The notes: generated by a model from the sequence alone, not told the origin. Positions 24,320 through 33,652 are shown, counted from the stretch's first letter. The stretch is 64,000 nt of DNA from an uncultured Dehalococcoidia bacterium (GCA_951812825.1 OX638324.1:878459-942458), one strand, 5' to 3'. Made by a program: numbers and translations.

Positions 24320-24391
24320 TGGGCCCGGCAGGGTTCGAACCTACGACCAACCGGTTATGAGCCGGCCGCTCTACCACTGAGCTACGGGCCC
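24320..24391 (-). tRNA. tRNA-Met (CAT)
   Basis: The minus strand folds as a complete cloverleaf: acceptor GGGCCCG/CGGGCCC, D arm GCTCAGTGGTAGAGC, anticodon stem GCCGG/CCGGT around CTCATAA (anticodon CAT), and T arm GTAGG-TTCGAAC-CCTGC. No CCA is encoded. The stem lacks the initiator's three G-C pairs, so it is an elongator tRNA-Met or a tRNA-Ile2 read by lysidine modification. Confidence 0.9.
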
Positions 24392-24458
24392 CACCCTTCT
24401 AGCCTAAGCATCCCCTCTGCCACTGTCAACAAATCTCTCCCCGCCGACGCCTCTCCCC

Positions 24459-24487
24459 TTTACACCCAACAACCCGCTTGCTACCCT
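24459..24487 (+). promoter_or_regulatory. Probable glyS promoter
   Basis: TTTACA (24459-24464), 17 bases, TACCCT (24482-24487) with TGC before it. It lies 28 bases upstream of the glycyl-tRNA synthetase start. Confidence 0.55.
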
Positions 24488-24515
24488 CATCCCACCTTCA
24501 AAATCAGGAGCAAGC

Positions 24516-25856
24516 GTGACCACCACCTCCCAACCCGTCACCATGGACAAGCTTCTCTCCCTCGCCAAGCGACGCGGCTTTCTCTTCCAGAGCAGCGAAA
24601 TCTACGGCGGCCTCAACGCCACCTGGGACTACGGCCCCCTCGGCGCCCAGCTCAAGCGCAACGTCAAGGACGCCTGGTGGCGCTCCATCCTCCAACACCG
24701 CGACGACGTCGTCCCATTCGACGCCGCCATCCTCATGCACCCCGCCACCTGGGAGGCCAGCGGCCACCTGGGCAGCTTCACCGACCCCCTCGTCGAATGC
24801 CGCTCCTGCCATCAGCGCTTTCGCGCCGACCATATCGATTCCAACAACTGCCCCAACTGCCAGGGCGAGCTCACTGCCCCTCGCCAGTTCAACCTCATGT
24901 TCAAGACCTTCATGGGCGCCGTCGAAGACACCGCCTCGGAGATCTATCTCCGGCCCGAAACCGCCCAGGGCATCTACGTCAACTTCAAAAACGTCCTCGA
25001 CACCTCCCGCCGCAAGCTCCCCTTCGGCATCGCCCAGGTCGGCAAAGCCTTCCGCAACGAAATCACCCCCGGCAACTCCACCTTCCGCACCCGCGAGTTC
25101 GAAATCATGGAGCTCGAATTTTTCGTCAAACCCGGCGACGACGACGACTGGCTACAGTATTGGACCGAGCAGCGCATGGACTGGTTCGTCTCCCTGGGCG
25201 TCGACCGCGCCAACCTACGCCTCCGCAAGCACGAGTCCGACGAACTCGCCCACTATGCCAAGGAGGTCTACGACATCGAATACCGCTTTCCCTGGGGCTG
25301 GGCCGAGCTCGAAGGCATCGCCAACCGTACCGACTACGACCTGCGCCAGCACGCCGACCACAGCGGCCAGGACCTCACCTACTTCGACGACCAGGCCCAG
25401 GAACGCTACTACCCCTACGTCATCGAACCTTCCTGCGGCGCGGACCGGGCCGCCCTCGTCTTCCTCATAGACGCCTACCAGGAAGAAAAAATTCCTCCCA
25501 GGAAGCCCGGCGGCAAGACCGAGACCCGCAGCGTGCTGAAACTCCACCGGTCCCTGGCTCCCGTCACCGTCGCCGTGCTGCCCCTCAGCCGTAACGAGCG
25601 ACTCGTCCCCACAGCCCGCCGCGTCCACGAGATTCTCCGCCAGCGCTTCAACACCCTCTTCGACGACGCCCAGAGCATCGGACGCCGCTATCGCCGCCAG
25701 GACGAAATCGGCACCCCCTTCTGCGTCACCGTGGACTTCGACACCATTGACGACGAGCAGGTCACCCTCCGCGAACGGGACACCATGTCCCAACTCCGCA
25801 TCCCCGTCAACCGGATAGTAGACGCCATAGAAGACAAGCTCCGCCACGGCTGGTAG
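24516..25856 (+). CDS. glyS: Glycyl-tRNA synthetase (class II, single chain)
   Basis: A 446-residue dimeric-type GlyRS that attaches glycine to tRNA-Gly. GTG 24516 has AGGAG five bases before it. Motifs: KRRGFLFQSSEIYGGLNATWDYGPLGAQLKRNVKDAWW, a zinc-like CRSCHQRFRADH...CPNC insertion, motif 2 QVGKAFRNEITPGNSTFRTREFEIMELEFF, WAELEGIANRTDYDL, and motif 3 VIEPSCGADRAALVFL. The anticodon-binding domain is at ~345-446. It starts an operon with sbcD and the CopD-like gene (gaps of 2 bases). Confidence 0.97.
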   Translation: MTTTSQPVTMDKLLSLAKRRGFLFQSSEIYGGLNATWDYGPLGAQLKRNVKDAWWRSILQHRDDVVPFDAAILMHPATWEASGHLGSFTDPLVECRSCHQRFRADHIDSNNCPNCQGELTAPRQFNLMFKTFMGAVEDTASEIYLRPETAQGIYVNFKNVLDTSRRKLPFGIAQVGKAFRNEITPGNSTFRTREFEIMELEFFVKPGDDDDWLQYWTEQRMDWFVSLGVDRANLRLRKHESDELAHYAKEVYDIEYRFPWGWAELEGIANRTDYDLRQHADHSGQDLTYFDDQAQERYYPYVIEPSCGADRAALVFLIDAYQEEKIPPRKPGGKTETRSVLKLHRSLAPVTVAVLPLSRNERLVPTARRVHEILRQRFNTLFDDAQSIGRRYRRQDEIGTPFCVTVDFDTIDDEQVTLRERDTMSQLRIPVNRIVDAIEDKLRHGW

Positions 25857-25858
25857 CC

Positions 25859-27127
25859 ATGCGCGTCATCCACTTTGCCGACCTTCATATTGGGGTCGAA
25901 AACTACAGCCGCACCGACCCCGAGACCGGCCTCTCCACCCGTCTCCTCGACTTCCTCAACGCCCTCGACCAGCTCGTCGAATACGCCCTCACCCACAAAG
26001 CTGACCTCGTCCTCCTCGCGGGCGACGCCTACAAGAACCGCGACCCCAACCAGACCCAGCAGCGCGAGTTCGCCCGCCGCCTCGCAACCCTCGCAACCGC
26101 CGGCATCCCCGTCTTCCTCCTCGTCGGCAACCACGACCTCCCCAACGCCATGGGCCGCGCCACCGCCATAGAGATCTTCAACACCCTCGAAGTCCCCCAC
26201 CTCCACGTCGGCGACGCCATCAAGACCAATCTCATCGAAACCCCAAGCGGCCCCCTCCAGATATCCGCCCTCCCCTGGCCCAGGCGCAGCGCCCTCCTCA
26301 CCCGCGAAGACACCCGCGGCCTCTCCATCGAAAAGGTCAACGAACGACTCCAGTCCCTCCTCTCCCAGGGCATCCGCTCCCTCTCCAAAAAACTCGACCC
26401 CAACGTCCCCGCCATCCTCGCCGCCCACGTTACTCTCAACGGCGCGAAGCTGGGCTCCGAACGCGCCATGATGCTCGGCCAGGACCATGCCCTCCGCCCC
26501 AGCGACCTCCATCTCCCCACCTACGACTACATAGCCCTCGGCCACATCCACAAGCACCAGGTCGTCCGCGACAACCCCCTCATGGTCTACTCCGGCAGCC
26601 TCCAGCGGGTAGACTTCGGCGAAGAAAACGACCCCAAGGGCTTCTGCGTAATTGACCTGAATCCCCAGCGCCCCCAGGGCCGCCGCCTGACGAACTTCCA
26701 GTTCGAAGAAGTATCCGCCCGCGCCTTCACCACCATCCACGTCGACCTTCCCCCCACAACCCCAGACCCCACCAGACACGTCCTCCGCGCCATCCAACGC
26801 AGCGCCATTGCCGACGCAATCGTCCGCCTCCGCATCTCCCTCACCGCAAACCAGGCCGTCCAGCTCAGAATGGGCGAAATCCGGGAGGCCCTATCCTCCG
26901 CCCACCACGTCGCTGCAATCCAACCCCAGGTCTCCGACGAACGCCGCGGCCGCCTCCCCACCAACGCTGCCCGTAATCTCGACACCATCACCGCCCTATC
27001 CCACTACCTCGAAAGCCGCAACACCGAATCCGGTCGCCAGGAGAAGCTCATAACCTACGCCAAATCCCTAATCGACGATGATCACCCCCAAGAAATCCCC
27101 GAACACGGCCCCTCTCCTGCAACCTGA
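25859..27127 (+). CDS. sbcD: SbcD/Mre11-like DNA repair exonuclease
   Basis: A 422-residue calcineurin-like phosphoesterase. The metal ligands are in FADLHIG (D8, H10), LLAGDAYKNRDP, LVGNHDLP, AAHVTL and LGHIHKHQ. The SbcD core is followed by the capping region (YSGSLQRVDFGEENDPKGFCVIDL). It normally works with the SbcC/Rad50 ATPase to process DNA ends and hairpins; no sbcC gene is next to it. The ATG is two bases after the glyS stop. The C-terminal ~60 residues are low in conserved features. Confidence 0.85.
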   Translation: MRVIHFADLHIGVENYSRTDPETGLSTRLLDFLNALDQLVEYALTHKADLVLLAGDAYKNRDPNQTQQREFARRLATLATAGIPVFLLVGNHDLPNAMGRATAIEIFNTLEVPHLHVGDAIKTNLIETPSGPLQISALPWPRRSALLTREDTRGLSIEKVNERLQSLLSQGIRSLSKKLDPNVPAILAAHVTLNGAKLGSERAMMLGQDHALRPSDLHLPTYDYIALGHIHKHQVVRDNPLMVYSGSLQRVDFGEENDPKGFCVIDLNPQRPQGRRLTNFQFEEVSARAFTTIHVDLPPTTPDPTRHVLRAIQRSAIADAIVRLRISLTANQAVQLRMGEIREALSSAHHVAAIQPQVSDERRGRLPTNAARNLDTITALSHYLESRNTESGRQEKLITYAKSLIDDDHPQEIPEHGPSPAT

Positions 27128-27129
27128 CC

Positions 27130-27591
27130 ATGAGCCTTAACGACATCCTCTTCCTCGTCATGCGCTGGATCCACAACCTTGCCGCCGTCGCTTGGGTCGG
27201 CGGCGGCATCTACTACCTCCTGATCCTCCGCCCCCGCCTCCGACGTTCCCCCGACGACACACCCAACCCTGGCCGCGACTACCTCTCCCTCGTCAACACC
27301 GCCTTCGGCGTCCTCCTCGTCACCGGCGCCGTCCTCACCTTCCACCGCGTCACCTCCGGCTTCATCGGCGTACCCTACGTCGCCGTCCTCGCCGTCAAAG
27401 TCCTCCTCGCCTTCTGCATGTTCTACCTCGTCAGATTCCTCCCCAACCGCCACCCCAAAGACCCAAAGACCCCATCCCGCCGCTGGCTCCCCACCGTCTC
27501 CAACGCCACCGCTGTAGTCATCCTCGGTGTCATCGTCCTCCTCCTCGCCGACGTCCTCAGTTCCCTCTTCGAACAGGGCCTCAGAGGCTAA
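27130..27591 (+). CDS. CopD-like four-helix membrane protein
   Basis: A 153-residue protein with four hydrophobic helices. MRWIHNLAAVAWVGGGIYYLLIL and the later VNTAFGVLLVTGAVLTFHRV, VAVLAVKVLLAFCMFYLVRFL resemble the copper-resistance D family, where a His in WIH and the VGG motif are typical. It may take part in copper handling or bind haem. It is the last gene of the glyS-sbcD operon, two bases after sbcD. Confidence 0.65.
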   Translation: MSLNDILFLVMRWIHNLAAVAWVGGGIYYLLILRPRLRRSPDDTPNPGRDYLSLVNTAFGVLLVTGAVLTFHRVTSGFIGVPYVAVLAVKVLLAFCMFYLVRFLPNRHPKDPKTPSRRWLPTVSNATAVVILGVIVLLLADVLSSLFEQGLRG

Positions 27592-27680
27592 CCGACCCCC
27601 ACTTCCATCATTCCCGCGAAAACGGGAATCCTTGACTCAACCCTTCACCCGCTCATCCCCCCACACAATTTACCCAATGC

Positions 27681-27686
27681 TATAAT
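27681..27686 (+). promoter_or_regulatory. Extended -10 promoter for the Trm112-like gene
   Basis: TGCTATAAT (TG at 27678-27679, TATAAT at 27681-27686), 18 bases before the ATG. There is no clear -35. A palindromic repeat at 27608-27631 lies upstream. Confidence 0.5.
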
Positions 27687-27704
27687 CAGCCCGCAGGAAC
27701 TCAA

Positions 27705-27890
27705 ATGAGAAAAGAAATCATGGACATCCTCGCCTGCCCCCAATGCAAGGGCCGCCTCAACCTCACGGTGGAAGAAGAACGCGACCAACGAATCATCACC
27801 GGCGCCCTCGCCTGCCCCAAATGCGCCGAGACCTACCCCATCCGAGATGCAATCCCCAACCTCCTACCACCCCACCTGCGCTCCCTCTAG
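27705..27890 (+). CDS. Trm112-family small zinc protein
   Basis: A 61-residue protein with two Cys pairs, ILACPQCKGRL and GALACPKCAETYPIRDAIPNLLP, the UPF0434/Trm112 pattern. In bacteria this family is found as free-standing proteins; in eukaryotes Trm112 activates methyltransferases. It is monocistronic with its own extended -10 promoter. The partner here is unknown. Confidence 0.85.
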   Translation: MRKEIMDILACPQCKGRLNLTVEEERDQRIITGALACPKCAETYPIRDAIPNLLPPHLRSL

Positions 27891-27924
27891 TCCCCCAATC
27901 GCCCAGGACTCCTTCCCCCTCTCG

Positions 27925-28497
27925 TCATTCCCCCGCAGAGCCTGGCCTCGTGCCACGACACGGGGGCGGGAATCCAGGCCTCCCCAACTCCGGCGACGGC
28001 GAATGCCACCTAACCCCCTCCTGCCCCTCCACATCAGCAACCATCCTTCCCACCGTCAGCCCCAACCCTGGATGCACAAAATCCTCCGCTATCTCCGCCA
28101 GCGGCACAAGCACAAACGCCCGCTGCGGTATCCGGGGATGCGGCACAGTCAGATGCGGCAGGTTAACGATTCGGCGGCCGTAGAAGAGCAGGTCAGCGTC
28201 TAACACCCGCGGCCCCCATTCAAAGGAAGCCCGCCGTCCTACTTTTTGCTCGGCCTCCTTTAAAAATTGCAGCACCCTTTCCGGCGAAGCCGACGTTTCG
28301 CCCTCAACAACACAGTTCAGAAACGCCGGCTGGTCCGCAAATCCCCACGGCTCCGTCTCATACATCGACGAAACCCTCACCAACCTAATCCGCTCTCCCA
28401 GAATCCGCAGACCCCGCTCCAGGTTGCCCATCCTGTCCCCCAGGTTAGACCCCAAACCCAAAAAGACCCTTACCGACTCCAACCCTGGGGCCTCCAC
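27925..28497 (-). CDS. folK: 2-amino-4-hydroxy-6-hydroxymethyldihydropteridine pyrophosphokinase
   Basis: A 190-residue HPPK that transfers pyrophosphate from ATP in folate synthesis. Motifs: FLGLGSNLGDRMGNLERGL, SSMYETEPWGFADQPAFLNCVVEGET, EWGPRVLDADLLFYG, LTVPHPRIPQRAFVLVPLAEIA. It overlaps folP by 28 bases. The last ~25 residues (HSPSPELGRPGFPPPCRGTRPGSAGE region) are encoded by a dispersed palindromic repeat at 27934-27979, so the C-terminus is probably repeat-derived. Confidence 0.92.
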   Translation of the reverse strand: MEAPGLESVRVFLGLGSNLGDRMGNLERGLRILGERIRLVRVSSMYETEPWGFADQPAFLNCVVEGETSASPERVLQFLKEAEQKVGRRASFEWGPRVLDADLLFYGRRIVNLPHLTVPHPRIPQRAFVLVPLAEIAEDFVHPGLGLTVGRMVADVEGQEGVRWHSPSPELGRPGFPPPCRGTRPGSAGE

Positions 28498-29300
28498 CCC
28501 CGCACAATCGCGTCGCTCATTCGCACCACCCGCGTCATCTCCCTCACGTCGTGCACCCGCACAATGTCCGCTCCCCCCGCAATAGCCAGCGCCACCGTCG
28601 CCGCCGTTCCCTCCAGCCGTTCCTCAACCGGCAAGTCCAGCACCAGCCCAATCGTAGACTTTCGAGATGTCCCCACCAGCAGCGGAAATCCCAAGTCCTT
28701 AAACTCCCCCAGCCTGTTTAGAATTTCCAGGTTGTGGTCCGCCGTCTTACCGAACCCGATGCCCGGGTCCAGAATTATCCTCTCCCTGTGCACCCCCACC
28801 GATTGTGCCATCCGTGCCGCCAACCTCAAACTCTTGGCCACCTCCCGCACCAGGTCGACGTACTCCGTCCCAACCTGATTGTGCATCAACACCAACGGGA
28901 ACCCGGTCTCCGCCGCAACCTCCGCCATACCCTCGCCCACCCTTGGCCCCCAAACGTCGTTAATCATCGAAACACCCCATTCCACCGCCCTGCTCGCAAC
29001 CTCCGGTTTGTAAGTGTCCACGCTAACCGGTATCGAAACAGCCCCAATTACCCCCTCCAAAACCGGCTGCAGCCGCGACAGCTCCTCCTCCACCGAAACC
29101 GCCGCATGACCCGGCCTCGTCGACTCCGCCCCCACGTCGATGATATCCGCCCCCTCAGCCTCGAAGGCCACCGCCTGCTCCACCACATCCGCCGTCCTTC
29201 CCACCAACCCGTCGCCCGAAAACGAGTCCGGCGTCACGTTCACCACCCCCATCACGTAGGTGCGGCTGCCCCACACAAACTCCCGCCCACCGCAAATCAT
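28470..29300 (-). CDS. folP: Dihydropteroate synthase
   Basis: DHPS joins the pteridine pyrophosphate to p-aminobenzoate. Motifs: VMGVVNVTPDSFSGDG, GADIIDVGAESTRPGH, VSVDTYKPEVASRAVEWG, INDVWG, LVLMHNQVG, IILDPGIGFGKTADHN, LLVGTSRKSTIG. I place the start at ATG 29300 from the family's usual length (276 residues); no ribosome-binding site is clear there, and a TTG at 29327 after AGGA is an alternative. It is directly upstream of and overlaps folK. Confidence 0.9.
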   Translation of the reverse strand: MICGGREFVWGSRTYVMGVVNVTPDSFSGDGLVGRTADVVEQAVAFEAEGADIIDVGAESTRPGHAAVSVEEELSRLQPVLEGVIGAVSIPVSVDTYKPEVASRAVEWGVSMINDVWGPRVGEGMAEVAAETGFPLVLMHNQVGTEYVDLVREVAKSLRLAARMAQSVGVHRERIILDPGIGFGKTADHNLEILNRLGEFKDLGFPLLVGTSRKSTIGLVLDLPVEERLEGTAATVALAIAGGADIVRVHDVREMTRVVRMSDAIVRGWRPQGWSR

Positions 29301-29409
29301 GGCATTTTCGATTCCGTTGTCGATCAAATTCCTGCTATTCTCCTCGCTTGCTGTGTTAGACTTTCCCGCATGCAGGCTCCCGGCCAGTGTAGCATCCCGC
29401 CTGATTTTC

Positions 29410-29438
29410 TTGCACCACCCAACCCCATCTGATAGCAT
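29410..29438 (+). promoter_or_regulatory. Sigma70-type promoter
   Basis: TTGCAC (29410-29415), 17 bases, TAGCAT (29433-29438) with TG before it, 20 bases upstream of the carboxyltransferase ATG. Confidence 0.55.
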
Positions 29439-29458
29439 TCCCCAACTGAGAAACTCAC

Positions 29459-31021
29459 ATGGCAATCCAACCTAAATCAGACGAGCGCCTCAAGAAGCTG
29501 GATGAACTTCGCCACCAGTCCCGCCTCGGCGGCGGGCAGAGGCGCATCCAGCAGCAGCACGCCAAGGGCAAGCTCACCGCCCGCGAGCGGCTTGACCTCC
29601 TCTTCGACCCCGGCGCCTTCGAAGAGCTGGACCCCTTCGCCACCCATCGCACCACCAGCTTCGGCCTGGATAAGAACCGCCCTCCCGGCGACGCTGTAGT
29701 CGCAGGCCACGGCAAGATCAACGGCCGCCTAGTATTCGCCTACGCCCAGGACTTCACCGTTCTGGGCGGTTCCGTCTCCGAGACCGTCGGCAAGAAAATA
29801 TGCAAGGTCATGGATCTCGCCATGAAGGTCGGCGCGCCCATCATCGGCATCAACGACTCCGGCGGCGCACGCATCCAGGAGGGCGTCCTCAGCCTCGCCG
29901 CCTACGGCGACATCTTTCTTCGCAACACCATGGCCTCCGGCGTCGTCCCCCAGATTTCCGTCATCCTAGGCCCCAGCGCCGGCGGTGCAGTCTATTCCCC
30001 CGGCATCACCGACTTCGTCTTCATGGTCCAGGGTGTGGGCCAGATGTACATCACTGGCCCCGATGTCATTCGGGCCGTCATGGGCGAAGAGGTCACCCAC
30101 GAGGAGCTTGGCGGCGCGTCCGCCCACGCTATCCAAAGCGGAGTGGCCCACTTCGTCTACGAGACCGAAGAGGAGTGCATTAAGGAACTCCGCCGCCTCC
30201 TCTCCTTCCTCCCAAGCAACAACATGGATGATCCCCTGTTCCAGGAACCGTTGGACCCTTCCGATCGTCTCGACCCGGACCTCCTCGACGTGGTGCCCAC
30301 GGAACCCAATAAGGCCTACGACGTTCGTGAAATAATGTCCCGCGTGGTGGACGATGGCGACCTCATGGAAGTTCACCAGAACTTCGCCCCGAACATCGTC
30401 GTCGCCTTCGCCCGCATGGCCGGCAAGCCCGTCGGCCTCGTCGGCAACCAGCCCTCCCACCTCGCCGGCGTCCTCGACATCGACGCCTCCGTCAAGGCCG
30501 CCCGCTTCATCCGCTTCTGCGACGCCTTCAACATCCCCATCGTCACCTTCATCGACGTTCCCGGCTTCCTTCCCGGCACCGACCAGGAGCACGGCGGCAT
30601 CATCCGCCACGGCGCGAAACTCCTCTACGCCTACGCCGAGGCCACCGTGCCCAAGGTCAGCGTCATGATACGCAAGGCCTACGGCGGCGCCTACATCGTC
30701 ATGAGCAGCAAGCACCTCCGCGGCGACGTCAACCTCGCCTGGCCCACCGTTCAGATTGCCGTCATGGGGCCCGATGGTGCCGTCAACATCATCTTCAGGG
30801 AAGCCATCTCCAACTCCTCCAACCCGGAGAAGACCAGGGCCAAGTTCATACGCGAATACGAAGAAGAGCTCGCCACCCCCTACGTCGCCGCAGGCTACGG
30901 GTTCCTCGACGACGTCATAGACCCCGCCGAGACCCGCCCACGCATCATCGCCGCCCTGGACATGCTCAAGGACAAGAAGGACACCCTCCCTCCCAAGAAG
31001 CACGGCAACATCCCCCTCTAA
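29459..31021 (+). CDS. Acyl-CoA carboxylase carboxyltransferase subunit
   Basis: A 520-residue PccB/MmdA-type carboxyltransferase, moving CO2 from biotin to propionyl- or another acyl-CoA. Motifs: [175 protein letters not shown]. No biotin carboxylase or biotin carrier gene is adjacent, so the partner lies elsewhere. A methylmalonyl-CoA decarboxylase alpha role is an alternative. Confidence 0.93.
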   Translation: MAIQPKSDERLKKLDELRHQSRLGGGQRRIQQQHAKGKLTARERLDLLFDPGAFEELDPFATHRTTSFGLDKNRPPGDAVVAGHGKINGRLVFAYAQDFTVLGGSVSETVGKKICKVMDLAMKVGAPIIGINDSGGARIQEGVLSLAAYGDIFLRNTMASGVVPQISVILGPSAGGAVYSPGITDFVFMVQGVGQMYITGPDVIRAVMGEEVTHEELGGASAHAIQSGVAHFVYETEEECIKELRRLLSFLPSNNMDDPLFQEPLDPSDRLDPDLLDVVPTEPNKAYDVREIMSRVVDDGDLMEVHQNFAPNIVVAFARMAGKPVGLVGNQPSHLAGVLDIDASVKAARFIRFCDAFNIPIVTFIDVPGFLPGTDQEHGGIIRHGAKLLYAYAEATVPKVSVMIRKAYGGAYIVMSSKHLRGDVNLAWPTVQIAVMGPDGAVNIIFREAISNSSNPEKTRAKFIREYEEELATPYVAAGYGFLDDVIDPAETRPRIIAALDMLKDKKDTLPPKKHGNIPL

Positions 31022-31125
31022 CCCGAATCCAGCCCCTTCTTCCCCCTCTCATCTCCCTCACCTGCAATCCACCCACCCGCCCTCCACGTATCACTACCAG
31101 AAACTCCAAACATAGGCGGAGGATT

Positions 31126-32448
31126 ATGACAAATACCCGCGCTCCCAAGGTTGCCCTGGCTCTGACTGCTTCCCTCCTCGCCCTGGCCCTCCTTATCGTC
31201 GCCGCCTGCTCATCCGAGCGCCCCGAATCCACCCCCGTGGCCGCCTCTGTGCCCGCGCCAACGGCCATGCCTACCGCTGCTCCGGCCCCCACCTCCGCCC
31301 CTACTCAAGCGCCCGCAGCTACCTCCACACCCGCTCAAACCCCTGCAATCACCGCCACTCCTGTCCCCACCCCCACAACCCCCGAGCCCACGCCCAATCC
31401 AACCTCGCCGGCAGGCCCCCTCGCCCCTGAACTCGTGGGCACCCAGGAATGGGTCAACTCAGACCCCCTCACCATCGAAGGATTGCGCGGCAAAATTGTC
31501 CTCGTCGACTTCTGGACCTACACCTGCGTCAACTGCATCCGCACCCTCCCCTACCTCAAGGTTTGGCACTCCAAGTACGCCGACGATGGACTTGTCATCC
31601 TCGGCGTCCACACCCCCGAGTTCAGGTTCGAGCACGACATTGACAACGTCCGGCAGGCCGTCTCCGACTACAGCCTCACCTATCCCATAGTCCAGGACAA
31701 CAACTTCGACACCTGGGACGCCTTCAACAACCGCTACTGGCCCGCCAAGTATCTCATCGACCAGAACGGCGTCATCCGCTACCAGCACTACGGCGAGGGC
31801 GCCTACGCCGAGACCGAAGCAATGATCCGAGAACTCCTCCAGGAAACCGGCGTCAACGTATCCGCCATTACCCCTCTGCTGGCCCCCGACCAGGATCTGG
31901 ACTTCGCCTTCAAGAACAACATAGGCGCGGAGATAACCGCCGAGCTCTACGGAGGCTACGAACGAAGCTGTAGCCTCTACAGCCTCTACTCCAACAGCTA
32001 CATCGCCGCCCCGGATTACTGCAAGTCCAAAGACCAGGTCGTCGAGTACACCGACGACGGCTCTCGCAAGGCCCACGCCCTCTATCTGCAAGGTCCTTGG
32101 CTCGCCGGCAAGGAAAGCCTTCGGCACGCCCGCGACACCAACGACTACGAAGACTACATGGCCTTGCGCTTTGCCGCCAAAAGCGTAAATGTCGTCCTTA
32201 CCCCCGAGCAGGAAGAGACCTTCAAGGTCCTCGTCAAGCTCGACGACGAATACCTCAATGAGTTCAACAAGGGCGAAGACGTGGTCATAGAGGACGACGG
32301 CAAGAGCTACCTCATCGTCGACAAGCCCCGTCTCTACGCCGTCGTCGAAGCGCCGGAGTACGGCGCCTACGAACTGGAGCTTAGCTCCAACTCCTCCGAT
32401 TTCGCCGTCTTTGCCTTCACCTTCGGCGTCTACACCAAGGGCATATAG
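31126..32448 (+). CDS. DipZ-like thioredoxin-domain lipoprotein
   Basis: A 440-residue protein with a CGGAGG ribosome-binding site. Lipoprotein signal with LLIVAAC (Cys28), then a Pro/Thr/Ala linker (~31-98). A TlpA/redoxin domain follows with WTYTCVNCIRTLPYL (active-site C134 and C137), LGVHTPEFRFEHDIDNVRQAV and the cis-Pro region YWPAKYLIDQNG. The C-terminal ~170 residues match the extra domain found after thioredoxin in DipZ proteins (YERSCSLYSLYSNSY, ALYLQGPWLAGKESL). It should act as an extracytoplasmic thiol oxidoreductase; the CcdA protein at 53058-53948 could feed it electrons. Confidence 0.85.
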   Translation: MTNTRAPKVALALTASLLALALLIVAACSSERPESTPVAASVPAPTAMPTAAPAPTSAPTQAPAATSTPAQTPAITATPVPTPTTPEPTPNPTSPAGPLAPELVGTQEWVNSDPLTIEGLRGKIVLVDFWTYTCVNCIRTLPYLKVWHSKYADDGLVILGVHTPEFRFEHDIDNVRQAVSDYSLTYPIVQDNNFDTWDAFNNRYWPAKYLIDQNGVIRYQHYGEGAYAETEAMIRELLQETGVNVSAITPLLAPDQDLDFAFKNNIGAEITAELYGGYERSCSLYSLYSNSYIAAPDYCKSKDQVVEYTDDGSRKAHALYLQGPWLAGKESLRHARDTNDYEDYMALRFAAKSVNVVLTPEQEETFKVLVKLDDEYLNEFNKGEDVVIEDDGKSYLIVDKPRLYAVVEAPEYGAYELELSSNSSDFAVFAFTFGVYTKGI

Positions 32449-32638
32449 CCTCCAGGTTGCATCACGCCCGCCGTGTCCCCGCCGATGGAACCCTTTGCAT
32501 AACCGTCATTCCGCCCCCCCTTCGTCATTCCGGCGCAAGCCGGAATCTATCTCTTCCCCTCCCTGGAGACAATTCTGGAACCACCCATCTCTTGCCATAC
32601 CCCCTTTACATCCCGCCCTGACGCGGCATAATTAGGCC
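32449..32638. repeat. Spacer with dispersed repeats
   Basis: It holds a GAACCCTTTGCATAACCGTCATTCC element (near 32487-32513) and a palindrome (32524-32547; CATTCCGGC and GCCGGAATC arms). TTTACA...CATAAT with a 16-base spacer (about 32606-32633) is a probable pyrD promoter, ending just before the pyrD ATG. Confidence 0.5.
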
Positions 32639-33652
32639 ATGCTCTACAAGGCCTTCCTGCGGCCTCTCCTCTGGTCCCTTCCTCCCGAGCTTGCCCACGC
32701 CTTGGGAGAGTGGGCGTTACGCAGGAAGCTCCTCTGGAAGCTGCTCGCTCCCTTCCACAACACCCGCGACCCAGTCCTCGCCACGTCCCTCGCCGGCATC
32801 CCCATCCCAAACCCGTTGGGCGTAGCCGCAGGCTCCGACAAAGACTGCGCCTACCTCGATTCCCTCATGAATCTCGGCTTCGGCTACGCCGTAGGCGGCA
32901 CCGTCACCCTCCACCCCCGCCCGGGGAACCCCCGCCCCCGCCTCCTCCGCCGTCCCCGCCAGAAGGCCCTGGTCAACGCCCTCGGCTTCCCCAGCCTTGG
33001 AATCGACGTCGTCGAAGCCAATCTCCGAAAGCAGTCCGCCGTTCCTACGGTCCTCAGCATCTCCGGCCTCACCGTGGACGAATTCCGCCGGTGCTATCAA
33101 AGGTCCGCTCCCCTCGCCCGGAGCATAGAGCTCAACGTCAGCTCCCCAAACACCGCCGGCCTCCGCGTGTTCCACGACCCCTCCGCCTTCCGGGAACTCC
33201 TCGAAAGCGTCAACAGTCGCCGCACCACTCCCCTCTTCGTCAAAATACCGCCTTACTCCGACCCCCAAGAGCAGCAAAACGTCCTGACCCTCGTTCGCAT
33301 CGCCCGTGAACTGGGCGTCGACGGCATCACCGCCGCCAACACCCGCCCCGTGGAGGAACCCGCCGTCAAGATGGGCCGCGGCGGCCTCAGCGGTAAACCC
33401 CTCCTCCCCGACACCCTCCGCATCGTAGCCGACGTGCGAAACGAGGTGGGCGAGACCATGACTGTCAACGCCTGTGGCGGCATATCCACCGCCGATGACG
33501 TGGTCAAGGCCCTCAAGGGCGGCGCAGACACCGTCCAGATATACACCGCCCTCGTTTACGAAGGGCCCGGGCTGGCCCGGAGAATAAATCGAGACCTCAG
33601 CCGCCTCCTCAGAAATCGCTCCCTACCCACCATCCACCACCTCAAACCCTGA
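32639..33652 (+). CDS. pyrD: Dihydroorotate dehydrogenase (class 2-like)
   Basis: A 337-residue FMN enzyme of pyrimidine synthesis. The N-terminal amphipathic extension (LYKAFLRPLLWSLPPELAHALGEWALR) is that of membrane-associated, quinone-dependent enzymes. Motifs: NPLGVAAGSDKDCAYLDSLMNLGFGYAVGGTVT, KALVNALGFPSLG, SIELNVSSPNTAGLR, FVKIPPY, GGLSGKPLLP, VNACGGISTADDVVKALKGGADTVQIYTAL. GSDKD replaces the common GFDKN/GFDKD. No other pyr gene is adjacent. Confidence 0.9.
   Translation: MLYKAFLRPLLWSLPPELAHALGEWALRRKLLWKLLAPFHNTRDPVLATSLAGIPIPNPLGVAAGSDKDCAYLDSLMNLGFGYAVGGTVTLHPRPGNPRPRLLRRPRQKALVNALGFPSLGIDVVEANLRKQSAVPTVLSISGLTVDEFRRCYQRSAPLARSIELNVSSPNTAGLRVFHDPSAFRELLESVNSRRTTPLFVKIPPYSDPQEQQNVLTLVRIARELGVDGITAANTRPVEEPAVKMGRGGLSGKPLLPDTLRIVADVRNEVGETMTVNACGGISTADDVVKALKGGADTVQIYTALVYEGPGLARRINRDLSRLLRNRSLPTIHHLKP

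Noticed and set aside
28470-28497. folP-folK overlap as a gene fusion
   Set aside because: The genes are in different frames with intact stop and start; it is an ordinary overlap.
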